From assembly GCF_022346885.1 (NCBI RefSeq), contig NZ_JAKRNK010000005.1, positions 124,001 to 188,000 on the forward strand: 64,000 nucleotides of DNA, in the 5' to 3' direction. The DNA is from Paenibacillus sp. ACRRX (GTDB lineage Bacteria > Bacillota > Bacilli > Paenibacillales > Paenibacillaceae). The notes beneath the pieces are model-generated. The model saw nothing but the letters and a program-made list of their open reading frames with translations. It had not been told where the DNA came from and ran no database searches. The translations under genes were made by a program, and so were the position numbers. Shown piece after piece: positions 16,059 to 24,944 of the stretch (position 1 is its first letter; each line of letters opens with the position of its first letter).

Positions 16059-16153
16059 GGGGTTATGTAGTCATAACCCCGTCAAATAAACAATAAGAAA
16101 AGAGTATTTAAGCGGCGATCGATTCCCGATATTGTATTGGGGATAGGTCGCCG
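16059..16153 (+). terminator. Two hairpins downstream of scfB
   Basis: A perfect 9-bp hairpin GGGGTTATG/CATAACCCC (16059-16080) is followed by a longer imperfect one (16113-16153, arms CGGCGA/TCGCCG) with AGTTATTTCT after it. Either may terminate scfB. The rest of the gap to 16350 shows nothing recognisable. Confidence 0.5.
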
Positions 16154-16350
16154 AGTTATTTCTGATAACATTCATATTTGTAAAATTCAATCTATTCAGC
16201 AATCTATCTCTTTGCGTTAAACGCGTTTTGAGATTTCACTATATATAGCTTTTCTATCTCAGAGCATCGCTTTTCACTGTCTGCTATTGCAGATCATGTA
16301 AGAGTCCCTGCGGTTTAGCAAATTATCGTCATCCGCTACCTGTTTTTTTG

Positions 16351-17037
16351 TCATGGGAGCTTCATAATTAAAGCGGGGCGCACACCATCACGGGCTAAAC
16401 TAACATTCGCATAGCTACGAATACTGCAACTTGGGCCAACAAAATAGGCACGTGAAGGCTTGTTTCCCTGTGTTCGCAGCCACCACCAAGAACAGCCGAC
16501 TTCTTCGCCGTTTCTGATGATATAGTTATCTTTGTCTGTTTTATCATATACATATAAGCTGCAGCCATCGTTTTTTCTCGTTTTGGCAAAGTCTGTTCCA
16601 ATGGCACGTCGCAATTCCTTGCCGTGTATCACAGAAAAATCCTTTATCTCGGTAACGCTAAGCAAAAAAACTTTATCATCTGTATCGGGGCTGCCTACCC
16701 CGTTGTCCGTACAATGAGTTGTTTTTATCAATTCCTGTTCGACGTCGCCAAATGCATTATTATAAAATTCATTGTTCAACCACTTGCGCAAATCGCAGTC
16801 ACTCCACGTAATATCCACGCAATCCTGCCATTTAATTTCCACACTGCTGCCATGGTACCGCTTGCAGTCCAAAATATACTCGCTCAAAATAAATAGCTCG
16901 CTGCCCGAATTGTGGAGAACACGCCATTGTATCGGTAGTTCTATACCGTCATCTGACTGTGGATATAAGCCGAAAGTAATGATTTCGCCGGGCTTGAAGT
17001 TCCTGTTCGACGTGAAAGCAAGATTATCGTCTTCCAA
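16351..17037 (-). CDS. DUF6273-domain protein
   Basis: 228 aa if started at TTG 17037. The frame has an earlier ATG at 17067, but a strong AAGGAGGGG lies inside that extension, about 6 nt before the TTG, which decides the start. Features of DUF6273 are visible: EIITFGLYPQ and PIQWRVL near the start, FILSEYILDCKRYH, WSDCDLRKWLN, VFLLSVTEI, then CSWWWLRTQG and the terminal DGVRPALIMKL. The family is widespread in Bacillota and gut bacteria, often on surface or single-domain proteins, and its function is unknown. No signal peptide is seen. It is monocistronic, behind the terminator at 17078-17112. Confidence 0.75.
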   Translation of the reverse strand: MEDDNLAFTSNRNFKPGEIITFGLYPQSDDGIELPIQWRVLHNSGSELFILSEYILDCKRYHGSSVEIKWQDCVDITWSDCDLRKWLNNEFYNNAFGDVEQELIKTTHCTDNGVGSPDTDDKVFLLSVTEIKDFSVIHGKELRRAIGTDFAKTRKNDGCSLYVYDKTDKDNYIIRNGEEVGCSWWWLRTQGNKPSRAYFVGPSCSIRSYANVSLARDGVRPALIMKLP

Positions 17038-17079
17038 ATAGGCTCCCCTCCTTATTTTTCTCTCCATCTTTGATTAATT

Positions 17080-17112
17080 ATATAAAAAAAGACCAGGATA
17101 AAAACATCCAGG
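17080..17112 (-). terminator. Terminator after the DUF1259 gene
   Basis: On the minus strand GGCCTGGAT/ATCCTGGTC with loop GTTTTT (one mismatch) is followed by TTTTTTTATA. It separates the DUF1259 gene from the DUF6273 gene. Confidence 0.7.
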
Positions 17113-17271
17113 CCTTCAAAAAAATGATCAAAAGCTTTGTGAATCTCGACATGAAAGTTCAGCAAGGTATGGAACCGGCCGAAGCTTCACGTTAACTTCC
17201 ATACGATTTGAGTAGATAGAGGTAGCTAGCATGATGGGAGGAGTTCCCCAAATCCCCCCTTCAATCTCTTC

Positions 17272-17664
17272 TCATTTATGAATTGCATCTAACGCTTGTC
17301 GTATTTTTCTTGCAAACACAAGAGGTCTATCAATAACTTCCATATTAATATAAATCAGGCGAGGCTGCTCGAATAGCCACTCATTATGAACAGACGTCAC
17401 TTTTATACCTTGCCTACGAATGGCTGTGACGATTTTATTAACTTCTTTTTCTAGGAATGCCGCTCTACCTAGACAAAGCGCTCTACCCGTTCTTTTATTT
17501 AAGGATTCGAACGAAAAAGAAGAAGTTACGCTAAATCTTTTTCCCAGAATTGTTGCTCTTATTTGATTTCGATTTATAGTAGATACGCATTTTCCGCCGG
17601 CAAAGCCGGGTTGACCCCCAATAATTCTTGAGAACCGCTCACATATCGAACCGTTGTTAGGCAT
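17272..17664 (-). CDS. DUF1259 (LppY/LpqO-like) protein
   Basis: 130 aa, ATG 17664 with AGGGGGG upstream. It has the DUF1259 pattern: an early Gly-rich Cys-containing segment, RTGRALCLGRAAFLEKEVNKI, RRQGIKVTSVHNEWL, PRLIYINMEV, and a C-terminal FARKIRQALDAIHK. Mycobacterial LppY/LpqO are lipoproteins with two such units; this version has one and no signal peptide. It is cytoplasmic as read and its function is unknown. Single gene with its own terminator. Confidence 0.75.
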   Translation of the reverse strand: MPNNGSICERFSRIIGGQPGFAGGKCVSTINRNQIRATILGKRFSVTSSFSFESLNKRTGRALCLGRAAFLEKEVNKIVTAIRRQGIKVTSVHNEWLFEQPRLIYINMEVIDRPLVFARKIRQALDAIHK

Positions 17665-17784
17665 GCTTCTTCCCCCCTGTATTCATATATAATATGACTA
17701 CAATTACAGGATGGATTCAGATTATCGCCTGATATAACGTTTTCAGTTACTTTCCAATCATATAGTTGGACTGAAAATGAAGGG

Positions 17785-17826
17785 CTCAAAAAAGGGACTA
17801 TCCCAAAACCATTTGAGATGCCCCTT
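17785..17826 (-). terminator. Terminator of the helicase/NUDIX operon
   Basis: A long imperfect hairpin on the minus strand (GGGGC-ATCTCAAA with TTTGGGAT-A-GTCCC) followed by six T. It starts a few nt after the NUDIX stop at 17832. Confidence 0.8.
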
Positions 17827-17831
17827 CTTTA

Positions 17832-18215
17832 CTAACTTCCTATTAGCATCTCAACAAACTTAATATCAGCTGAGGCAAATTCATACTCTACTAAGTCTTT
17901 AGACTGTGCCCATTCATATTCATCATGATCAATCAATACGATTTCACCACTAACAAAAGTAGCTTTATATGCAAACAAACGTATATGTGTTGATCCATAA
18001 GTATGCTCATTTACACCAAACGATTCGTATGGTTGAATTACAATATTCATTTCTTCCAACAGTTCTCTCTTAAGGCAATCCTCAACAGTCTTATTATTCT
18101 CTATCTTGCCACCTGGAAACTCCCACAAGCCTTCTTGTGATTTCCCCTGCTTTCGTCTGGCGATTAAGATCTGACCAAGTTCATTTTCGATTATAGCCGC
18201 CGCCACTTCAATCAT
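17832..18215 (-). CDS. NUDIX hydrolase (MutT-like)
   Basis: 127 aa from ATG 18215 (AGGAT 9 nt upstream); a GTG at 18224 is the longer choice. The Nudix box is complete: GGKIENNKTVEDCLKRELLE followed by EMNI, matching GX5EX7REUXEEXGU apart from the last Gly (Asn here). The fold resembles 8-oxo-dGTP diphosphatases, which cleanse oxidised or unusual nucleotides. It starts 12 nt after the stop of the PLD-helicase-DUF3427 gene and shares its terminator, so the two are one operon. Inference: the pair acts on nucleotides and nucleic acid together, possibly in phage defence or repair. Confidence 0.88.
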   Translation of the reverse strand: MIEVAAAIIENELGQILIARRKQGKSQEGLWEFPGGKIENNKTVEDCLKRELLEEMNIVIQPYESFGVNEHTYGSTHIRLFAYKATFVSGEIVLIDHDEYEWAQSKDLVEYEFASADIKFVEMLIGS

Positions 18216-18227
18216 CTCAATCACATC

Positions 18228-21200
18228 CTATCCAATTGCCTTATTTGCTACTGGCACCAATTCCGGCGGCATCTCTTCCTTTAGTCGCCAAACAAAACTC
18301 ATCGGTTTATTCCCTTCATGCTTCATGTACTCGGCTTCTCCTAAGAAAATGAAAGGTGCGGTGTAATTATTCTGATCCTTATATTCACGGACAAATAAGG
18401 CGATTCTTGTCCCCATCTGCTTATGGTTTACATATCGCTTAGCCGTATTCGTTCCTTCAGAAATTCGACTTTGGGTCTGCCAATGAAACAACCTTTCATT
18501 AATCGCATAATCTTCGTATAAGGTAGACGGAGAAAAGTCCTTGTTAGATTTATTCAATGTAATAAAGAAAATATCTGTTCCCTTATCATCAAAATACTTT
18601 ACTCCTTCACGGAACGCAGGAGCATTGTCTTCATTCCAGAAGTCAAAAGCTGCTAACACTTGATCCATCGAATATTTGCAGTGCAGATCTAACGGACATG
18701 CATAGGGGAACTCATTCTGTTTATCAACAAAATTGATATGCGCATAATTATATTTTAGTATCTCTAAGATTTCATCCCTAAACATCTTACAGGAAACAAT
18801 AGACTGAACTCCCTCGATAATGTCGTGAAAACCTTGTTTTTTAGGCTCAGATCGATAGAAGGTATAATAGAACATGTGTAACATCAGACGCTCTTCTTCT
18901 GTTTGTACTAGTTTTTCTTCCTCAAGATAATCGATTAAAAAACTTAGATGCCTCCGCGAGTTCATGCTTAATAATGCTGGAATACGTTTCGTCAGGATCT
19001 CCAAGTTCTCAAATTCCAATGGATCGATCAAACCCGCTTCAGCCATTAACCCCCGGAATGTCCGGTTTCCATTTCGCCCACCGTAAACATCATAAAGACT
19101 TATTCCATGGTACCGTGTGAAATTTTCTAACGTTAAGCTTAATCCGGTATCTTCTGTAAAATACTTCAGTTTAACGACCAAGCTCTTTCGGTTGATTGTT
19201 GTTTGCTTTAGATTTCTTAAGATGTGCTCTTTTGTTTGTTTCTCAAGTTGAATGAAGCTCCCTCGTGGCAGGCTCGAAAAACCATTTTCAATATAATGCT
19301 GAACTGAGTGCTTTGTTTTTCCAAGCAGTGCTCTGAATTTTTCCTGAAAATTATATTCTTTATGAGCTTGCCCAATGAAATCTAGAACCGTTAAGCATTC
19401 CTTGCCTTCTGCCAAACGGAGTCCACGACCCAACTGCTGTAAGAATATAGTCAGACTCTCCGTAGGACGTAAAAATAGAATCGTATTGATCTCTGGGATA
19501 TCTATCCCTTCATTATAAAGATCGACGACGAAAACAACCTTCACATCACCGTTAACCAATCTTACCTTTGCATAGTTACGCTCTTCGTCGCTGGACTTCC
19601 CATGCAATGCAATAGCAGATATTCCCGATTCATTGAAAACTTTAGCCATATAGAGGGCATGGCTCACACTCACACAAAATCCAAGTGCTTTGACGTCTTC
19701 TAAATCTGCTACATATTTTTTCAAGCTGTTCATGATTTGACTAGCTCGGATTTTATTATGGGTGAATAAATGCTCCAACTCATTCAGATCATAGCCACGT
19801 CTTGTCCATTTTACTTTGGACAAATCAACATGATCCGTCACACCAAAATAATGAAATGGGCAAAGCAGTTTCCGATCAATTGCATCAGTTAAACGAATTT
19901 CAGCCGCAATTGTGTCGTCAAAATAGTGCATAATGTCCTTCCCATCCATCCGCTCAGGTGTAGCCGTCAACCCTAATAAAATTTGGGGCTGATAATGAGA
20001 CAGAAGCTTTTGATAGGAAGGCGCCGCCGCATGATGGAATTCATCAACTACAATATAATCATAGAAGTCTGGTGTTGTTTTCTCAGCTAACTGTAACGTG
20101 TTAAAGCTTTGTATACTGATAAACAAGTGATCAATTGATTCCGCTTGATAACTCCCAACATGAAGTTCTCCAAAATTAAGGTCCTTAACGATAAAACGAA
20201 ATGTATCGAGACTTTGTTTTAATATTTCCTCACGATGAGCAACAAATAGCAGTCTTGCTCTACGGTTTCGCTGAGCAAACCGCTTATAGTCGAAGGCCGA
20301 AACAACAGTCTTCCCTACGCCAGTAGCAGCAACCAGCAGATTTTTCGTTCTCCCATAGATCACTCTTTGAGCTTCTAGCTTTTCAAGGATTTCCTTTTGG
20401 TAATCATAGGGTGCAATGTTGAACTGAAAGGATATTTGATTACTGCTTTGTTCCTTCTTCCTTCCAAGTGCTTGTTTAAGTAGTAATTGATGATCCATAT
20501 CGGATATGGAGAAACTCTTAAACTCTCGGTCATTCCAATAGCTTTCAAAGGTAGCCTCTATTTTCTTCAAGACATCATAAGCATCCTTCTCGGTAACCTT
20601 CAAATTCCACTCTAAACCACTAGTGAGCGCAGGATTAGATAGGTTAGACGAACCAACATAGGCTGTAGTGAAGCCTGTATCTCTTTTAAATAGATAGGCT
20701 TTAGCATGAAGTCGTGTTCGATCGATATCATAGGATATTTTGATTTCCGTATTCGATAACTTACTGAGTTCCATTATTGCCTTATAATCTGTTGCCTCCA
20801 TATAGGTGGTCGTTATGACTCGCAAACGCCCTCCATTTGAAGTAAACCGCTCTAACTGTTCTATGAGGAGACGCAATCCACTCCATCTGATAAAGGAAAC
20901 TAACAGATCTACTTGATCCGAAGTCACAATCTCATGTTTAAGCTCACTCATCATATTGGGCTCAGAATGGGAGCCTGTAAATAATGAGCTTTGTGATAAT
21001 GGTGTTTTAGGACGATTAACCCTATCTTCCTTAATACCACGAATATGGTTTAGCTTCGAATATATATAAGTTAAGACCTCTCCGCGTTCATCTAGCTGCC
21101 ATTCACTTATTTCCTCGTGGTCCAATATATTTTTAAGGGTTGCAATAATATCATTACAGGTACGAACCTGTAATAGTAGTGCATCGTCATCATCGTTACT

Positions 21201-21380
21201 TTGTTCCCGAATCATTTTTAGGGCTCTTCTAGTCACTGCAGCCAAATAATTCGAAAGTTGTTTTCTTGCTTCCTCCGGGTCAAGTGATTCTGTACCTATC
21301 TCGTATAAAGAAGGGTCCAGATCAGAAATCTGTTTTCTCGTTAGGTTATTTATGATTTGTTCATAAAGTCCCAGCTTCAT
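18228..21380 (-). CDS. PLD nuclease - SF2 helicase - DUF3427 fusion
   Basis: 1050 aa from ATG 21380, preceded by AAAGGAGGT; the frame runs on to 21440. Order: a helical N-terminus, a phospholipase D-like nuclease domain with HAKAYLF and VGSSNLSNPAL (residues about 220-255), then a superfamily 2 helicase. The helicase shows Walker A AATGVGKT, VVDEFHH box, LGLTATP and motif VI QQLGRGLRL. The C-terminal DUF3427 region has DIFFITLNKS and SPSTLYEDYAINERLFHWQT. Similar fusions occur in defence islands. Only one HxK motif is visible, so the PLD part would work as a dimer. A near-consensus promoter lies at 21525-21553. Confidence 0.88.
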   Translation of the reverse strand: MKLGLYEQIINNLTRKQISDLDPSLYEIGTESLDPEEARKQLSNYLAAVTRRALKMIREQSNDDDDALLLQVRTCNDIIATLKNILDHEEISEWQLDERGEVLTYIYSKLNHIRGIKEDRVNRPKTPLSQSSLFTGSHSEPNMMSELKHEIVTSDQVDLLVSFIRWSGLRLLIEQLERFTSNGGRLRVITTTYMEATDYKAIMELSKLSNTEIKISYDIDRTRLHAKAYLFKRDTGFTTAYVGSSNLSNPALTSGLEWNLKVTEKDAYDVLKKIEATFESYWNDREFKSFSISDMDHQLLLKQALGRKKEQSSNQISFQFNIAPYDYQKEILEKLEAQRVIYGRTKNLLVAATGVGKTVVSAFDYKRFAQRNRRARLLFVAHREEILKQSLDTFRFIVKDLNFGELHVGSYQAESIDHLFISIQSFNTLQLAEKTTPDFYDYIVVDEFHHAAAPSYQKLLSHYQPQILLGLTATPERMDGKDIMHYFDDTIAAEIRLTDAIDRKLLCPFHYFGVTDHVDLSKVKWTRRGYDLNELEHLFTHNKIRASQIMNSLKKYVADLEDVKALGFCVSVSHALYMAKVFNESGISAIALHGKSSDEERNYAKVRLVNGDVKVVFVVDLYNEGIDIPEINTILFLRPTESLTIFLQQLGRGLRLAEGKECLTVLDFIGQAHKEYNFQEKFRALLGKTKHSVQHYIENGFSSLPRGSFIQLEKQTKEHILRNLKQTTINRKSLVVKLKYFTEDTGLSLTLENFTRYHGISLYDVYGGRNGNRTFRGLMAEAGLIDPLEFENLEILTKRIPALLSMNSRRHLSFLIDYLEEEKLVQTEEERLMLHMFYYTFYRSEPKKQGFHDIIEGVQSIVSCKMFRDEILEILKYNYAHINFVDKQNEFPYACPLDLHCKYSMDQVLAAFDFWNEDNAPAFREGVKYFDDKGTDIFFITLNKSNKDFSPSTLYEDYAINERLFHWQTQSRISEGTNTAKRYVNHKQMGTRIALFVREYKDQNNYTAPFIFLGEAEYMKHEGNKPMSFVWRLKEEMPPELVPVANKAIG

Positions 21381-21524
21381 AAAACACTTCAACCTCCTTT
21401 GAAGTCCACTTCTTATATAAGATATGGATGAAGACCCCATCCTTACTGAAGAGGTTTTTACTTTTGCCCTTCATGTTTCATGCATTTAAAAAAGTTAAGC
21501 TTTAATCGTCTTTATATGTAAATA

Positions 21525-21553
21525 ATTATATACTTATAATCTATTAGAGACAA
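21525..21553 (-). promoter_or_regulatory. Sigma-A promoter of the helicase/NUDIX operon
   Basis: On the minus strand TTGTCT (21548-21553) and a perfect TATAAT (21525-21530) are 17 nt apart, about 145 nt upstream of the helicase start. Apart from this promoter and the terminator at 21733, the gap 21381-21777 shows only AT-rich sequence. Confidence 0.75.
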
Positions 21554-21732
21554 TTTTAGTATAATGCTTAGAAAGGATAACATAAACAATTCATAACCCT
21601 GTTTCTTTCTGGGCTTGGTGGTCAAAACTCAGAAGCGCATAACCAATAAGGACCGGCATTGCGATCTTTGTTAACTTGTGTATTCAAACATTCAGAAAAG
21701 CATAAATTTATATGCGTATAAACGCAGCAATG

Positions 21733-21766
21733 CAAAAAAACACCCCATGACTCTCATGGGGTGTTT
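21733..21766 (-). terminator. Terminator of the dipeptidase gene
   Basis: Perfect hairpin AAACACCCCATGA/TCATGGGGTGTTT with a CTC loop, followed by a T run on the minus strand, 12 nt after the stop at 21778. Confidence 0.88.
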
Positions 21767-21777
21767 CTCATTTATGC

Positions 21778-23133
21778 TTAAACCGTCTTTAAGAACTCCA
21801 CAATCGTCAGCAGACCCTTATCAAAGTTCTCCAAGTTAAAGTGCTCATTAGGCGCATGCAGATTCTCGTCCGGCAAGCCGAAGCCCATCATCACAACAGG
21901 CGCCTCCAGCACACGAGAGAACGTCTCCACGATCGGAATCGAACCGCCATCCTTCGTGAACAAGGCACGAGTGCCATAGACGCTCGCATAAGCGTCAGCC
22001 GCCACTTGCAGCATACGATCCGTTGGATCGATGTTGAAGGCGCGGGCTTTCTCGCCGTCTGTAATTTTCAAAGTCGCGCCTGGCTGAATGTGCTTGTTCA
22101 GGTGCGCTTTGATCTTGTCGAGCATGTCCTGCGGATCTTGGTCGCCGACTAGACGGCACGTAATCTTCGCATGCGCTTCCTTCGGAATAACCGTCTTCGT
22201 GCCTTCACCTTGGAAGCCGCCATATACGCCGTTCAACTCCAGCGTCGGACGTGCGCCAACGCGCTCCACGAAGGAATAACCCTCTTCTCCGTAAAGCGTG
22301 TCGAGGCCCAGCTTATCCGTAAGCGCCTGCTCGTTCATATTTTGCTTCGCAAACTCCTCACGCATCAGCGGCGACAGCTCTGGCACGCCTTTGTAGAAGC
22401 CTTCCACGGCTACACGGCCCTGCTCATCATGCAGCGTCGCGAGCAATGCCACGAGCGCGTGCAGCGCATTTGGAACACCACCGCCAAAAGTACCGGAATG
22501 CAGGTCCGTGTTAGCGGTATTCACTTCTACCTCCAGCGAGCACAGGCCGCGCAGACCGGTGCTGATTGCTGGCTTGCCTGGCTCAAGCAGCGACGTGTCC
22601 GAGATGATGACCGCGTCTGTTGCCAGCTTGTCCTTATTTGCATCCAGGAACGGTGGCAAGCTTGCGCTTGAGATCTCCTCTTCCCCTTCGATGCACAGCT
22701 TGATGTTCACTGGAAGCCCATTCTCTTCCTTTAAGATCGCTTCAATTGCCTTAATGTGCAGGAACAACTGCCCTTTATCGTCTGTCGCGCCGCGTGCGTA
22801 CAGCTTGCCGTCACGGATCTCCGGCTCAAACGGCGGAGTCGTCCACAAGTTCAGCGGATCTACAGGCTGCACATCATAGTGGCCATAGACCAGAATGGTT
22901 GGGCGGCCTGGCGCATGCAAGTAATCAGCGGTCACAATCGGATGCCCATTCGTTTGGTGCACCACCACATTTTCCAACCCAATGCTGTTCAGATGTTTCT
23001 CAAGCCATGAAGCTGCTTTGTTTACGTCCTCTTTATGAGCAGACAATGCCGATATGCTCGGAATCGACAACCATTCTTTTAGTTCAGTCAGATGCTTTTC
23101 TCTATTTTGTTGAAAATACGTTTCATAACTCAT
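21778..23133 (-). CDS. M20-family dipeptidase
   Basis: 451 aa from ATG 23133 (AAGGAGG upstream); the frame extends to 23349 but that part looks random. M20 metallopeptidase signatures are present: YGHYDVQP with the first zinc His and Asp, GATDDKGQ with the bridging Asp, CIEGEEEISS with the general-base Glu and metal Glu, and a late DENLHAPNEHF with the last His. The order fits the CNDP2/DapE-like dipeptidase group that hydrolyses dipeptides in the cytoplasm. It follows the cardiolipin synthase gene on the same strand after about 185 nt that contain short repeats. Confidence 0.92.
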   Translation of the reverse strand: MSYETYFQQNREKHLTELKEWLSIPSISALSAHKEDVNKAASWLEKHLNSIGLENVVVHQTNGHPIVTADYLHAPGRPTILVYGHYDVQPVDPLNLWTTPPFEPEIRDGKLYARGATDDKGQLFLHIKAIEAILKEENGLPVNIKLCIEGEEEISSASLPPFLDANKDKLATDAVIISDTSLLEPGKPAISTGLRGLCSLEVEVNTANTDLHSGTFGGGVPNALHALVALLATLHDEQGRVAVEGFYKGVPELSPLMREEFAKQNMNEQALTDKLGLDTLYGEEGYSFVERVGARPTLELNGVYGGFQGEGTKTVIPKEAHAKITCRLVGDQDPQDMLDKIKAHLNKHIQPGATLKITDGEKARAFNIDPTDRMLQVAADAYASVYGTRALFTKDGGSIPIVETFSRVLEAPVVMMGFGLPDENLHAPNEHFNLENFDKGLLTIVEFLKTV

Positions 23134-23207
23134 AATCAGTAACGCCTCCTTCATATGTATAACGTTATTGTACGCCTTTTGGACAATTTGTGAAATTACG
23201 AAATTGG

Positions 23208-23310
23208 AAATAACCGAAATGCCGAAATAGCGACATGGCGACATGGCGACATGCTGGCATGATGACAAGCTGGCATCGGGGTAAGCAGGCATGGTGACAA
23301 GCACATCATC
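23208..23310. repeat. Imperfect short tandem repeats
   Basis: A run of degenerate 8-nt units around GGCGACAT and related TGGCATGA/TGACAAGC words fills most of the gap between the cardiolipin synthase stop and the dipeptidase. It is low-complexity with no clear dyad. It may be neutral slippage-prone sequence. Confidence 0.6.
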
Positions 23311-23317
23311 ACCCCTC

Positions 23318-24739
23318 TTACAATAATGGCGACAGCATCCGCGACACACCTTCTAGCACCCGCTGCCAGCGTGATCGCTTGACGAATTGCTCATAATCAA
23401 TCTCCTTGCTGTCTGCAAAGTCCATCTCAAAATCCTGTGCCAAGCAGTCGATGACCGCTTCATCGAACATAACTGCATTCAACTCAAAGTTGCTGAAAAA
23501 GCTGCGCATGTCCATGTTGGCCGTGCCAACGCACGCCAGTGAGTGATCCATGACCATCGTCTTGGCATGGGCAAAGCCTTTGTAATACTCAAAGAAGCGC
23601 ACGCCCGATTGCATCAATTCCTCTAAGTACGAGCGCGCTGCCCAGTCGACGATCTTGGAGTCCGACTGGTGCGGAATAATAATTCTTACATCCACACCGC
23701 TTACGCCTGCTGTCTTTAAGGCAAGCTGCGTCCCCATGTCCGGGATAAAGTACGGTGTCATAATCCATACACGCTCGCTCGCGCAGCTCAGTGCCCCAAA
23801 ATACAGCTCCTGAATCGCATCCCAGCTCGTATCCGGCCCGCTTGGCACGATCTTCACCTGTTCATTCCCGGGACAGATATGACGCGGAAAGAACTCCCGC
23901 TCCAAGAGCCGCTGCTGCGAAGCAAACGCCCAGTCATGCAGAAACACCGCCTGCAGCGTGTATACGGCATCCCCCTCAACCTGTAGATGTGTATCTCGCC
24001 AGAAGCCACTCTTTGGACTGCCACTCACATATTCATCACCGATGTTAATGCCGCCAACAAACCCAATCCTGCCGTCCACGACAACTATTTTTCGATGATT
24101 CCGATAGTTGAGGCGCCGCTTGAAGAAGGACACCCATACCGGCAGAAACCAGTGGAATTCAATACCTGCATCTTCGAATTGCTTCACATAACGTCGTTTC
24201 AGTTCGATGCTGCCGACACCGTCGGCAATGACACGAACCTTTACGCCCTGCTGTGCCTTGTCAATCAGCAGCTTTTGGAACATGGCTCCTATGGAATCGT
24301 CCTTAATAATGTAAAACTCCACATGAATATGATGCTCTGCCCCTTTGATCGCCTCGGCTATCGCTTCATATGTGGCATGCCCGTTCGTCAGCACCTGCGT
24401 GCGGTTGCAGCTTGTGATCGGACTTTCTGATAAGGTTGAAATGAGACGGAATAGACGATCCTGCCGTTTCATTTCAGCATTTTGAAGCTCCTCTACATCG
24501 CGAACAACATGGAGAAAGTCCAACTCTTCGATCACATGATCAACAAACCAGCTTTTACGAATTCGTCTTCTGGCCGTATATTCTTGCGCAAGAAAATAGT
24601 ACATGACAAATCCGATTATCGGGATACAAAATGAAATCCACAGCCAGGCGACTGCCTTAGCGGGATGCTTGTACTCCAACACAAGGATGGTAAACAACTG
24701 AAATATATAGAACAGTAGTCCGATGATCCACCATATCAT
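23318..24739 (-). CDS. cls: Cardiolipin synthase
   Basis: 473 aa from ATG 24739 (AGGAG about 11 nt upstream); a TTG at 24748 is too close to that site. Two N-terminal membrane helices (about residues 4-22 and 35-52) precede a basic loop and two phospholipase D domains. The HKD motifs are NHRKIVVVDG and HAKTMVMD, each followed by GGINIGDEY or GTANMDMRS as expected. The enzyme condenses two phosphatidylglycerol molecules to cardiolipin and glycerol at the membrane. Length and order match ClsA of Gram-positive bacteria. Confidence 0.94.
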   Translation of the reverse strand: MIWWIIGLLFYIFQLFTILVLEYKHPAKAVAWLWISFCIPIIGFVMYYFLAQEYTARRRIRKSWFVDHVIEELDFLHVVRDVEELQNAEMKRQDRLFRLISTLSESPITSCNRTQVLTNGHATYEAIAEAIKGAEHHIHVEFYIIKDDSIGAMFQKLLIDKAQQGVKVRVIADGVGSIELKRRYVKQFEDAGIEFHWFLPVWVSFFKRRLNYRNHRKIVVVDGRIGFVGGINIGDEYVSGSPKSGFWRDTHLQVEGDAVYTLQAVFLHDWAFASQQRLLEREFFPRHICPGNEQVKIVPSGPDTSWDAIQELYFGALSCASERVWIMTPYFIPDMGTQLALKTAGVSGVDVRIIIPHQSDSKIVDWAARSYLEELMQSGVRFFEYYKGFAHAKTMVMDHSLACVGTANMDMRSFFSNFELNAVMFDEAVIDCLAQDFEMDFADSKEIDYEQFVKRSRWQRVLEGVSRMLSPLL

Positions 24740-24842
24740 TGCACACAATTCTCCTCATCTTATCATGGCCTATGTTCAGCCTTGCCCACATGTACCTGTA
24801 TTCATTCATTTATCATAGGGCTATATAGACACAATAAGAGCC

Positions 24843-24886
24843 AGACAAAACAGAGGCTGGTCACGTTTTGTGGTCATGTTTTGTCT
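24843..24886. promoter_or_regulatory. Long inverted repeat upstream of the M23 gene
   Basis: AGACAAAACA (24843-24852) and TGTTTTGTCT (24877-24886) are a perfect 10-bp inverted repeat with a 24-nt spacer that itself contains ACGTTTTGTGG. It sits 59 nt upstream of the M23 start. It could be an operator or an mRNA hairpin. Confidence 0.4.
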
Positions 24887-24944
24887 AAGCAGGGAATAAA
24901 GTGCATTAAGAGGAACATGCATGACCAATTCGGGAGGTGATGTT

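Noticed and set aside
17054-17190. Short plus-strand frame ending VQQGMEPAEASR
   Set aside because: It could be a remnant of a gene, but it has no RBS, overlaps the DUF1259 terminator, and is too short to assign.
22171-22671. 166-codon plus-strand frame opposite the M20 dipeptidase
   Set aside because: Shadow frame in a GC-rich conserved gene.
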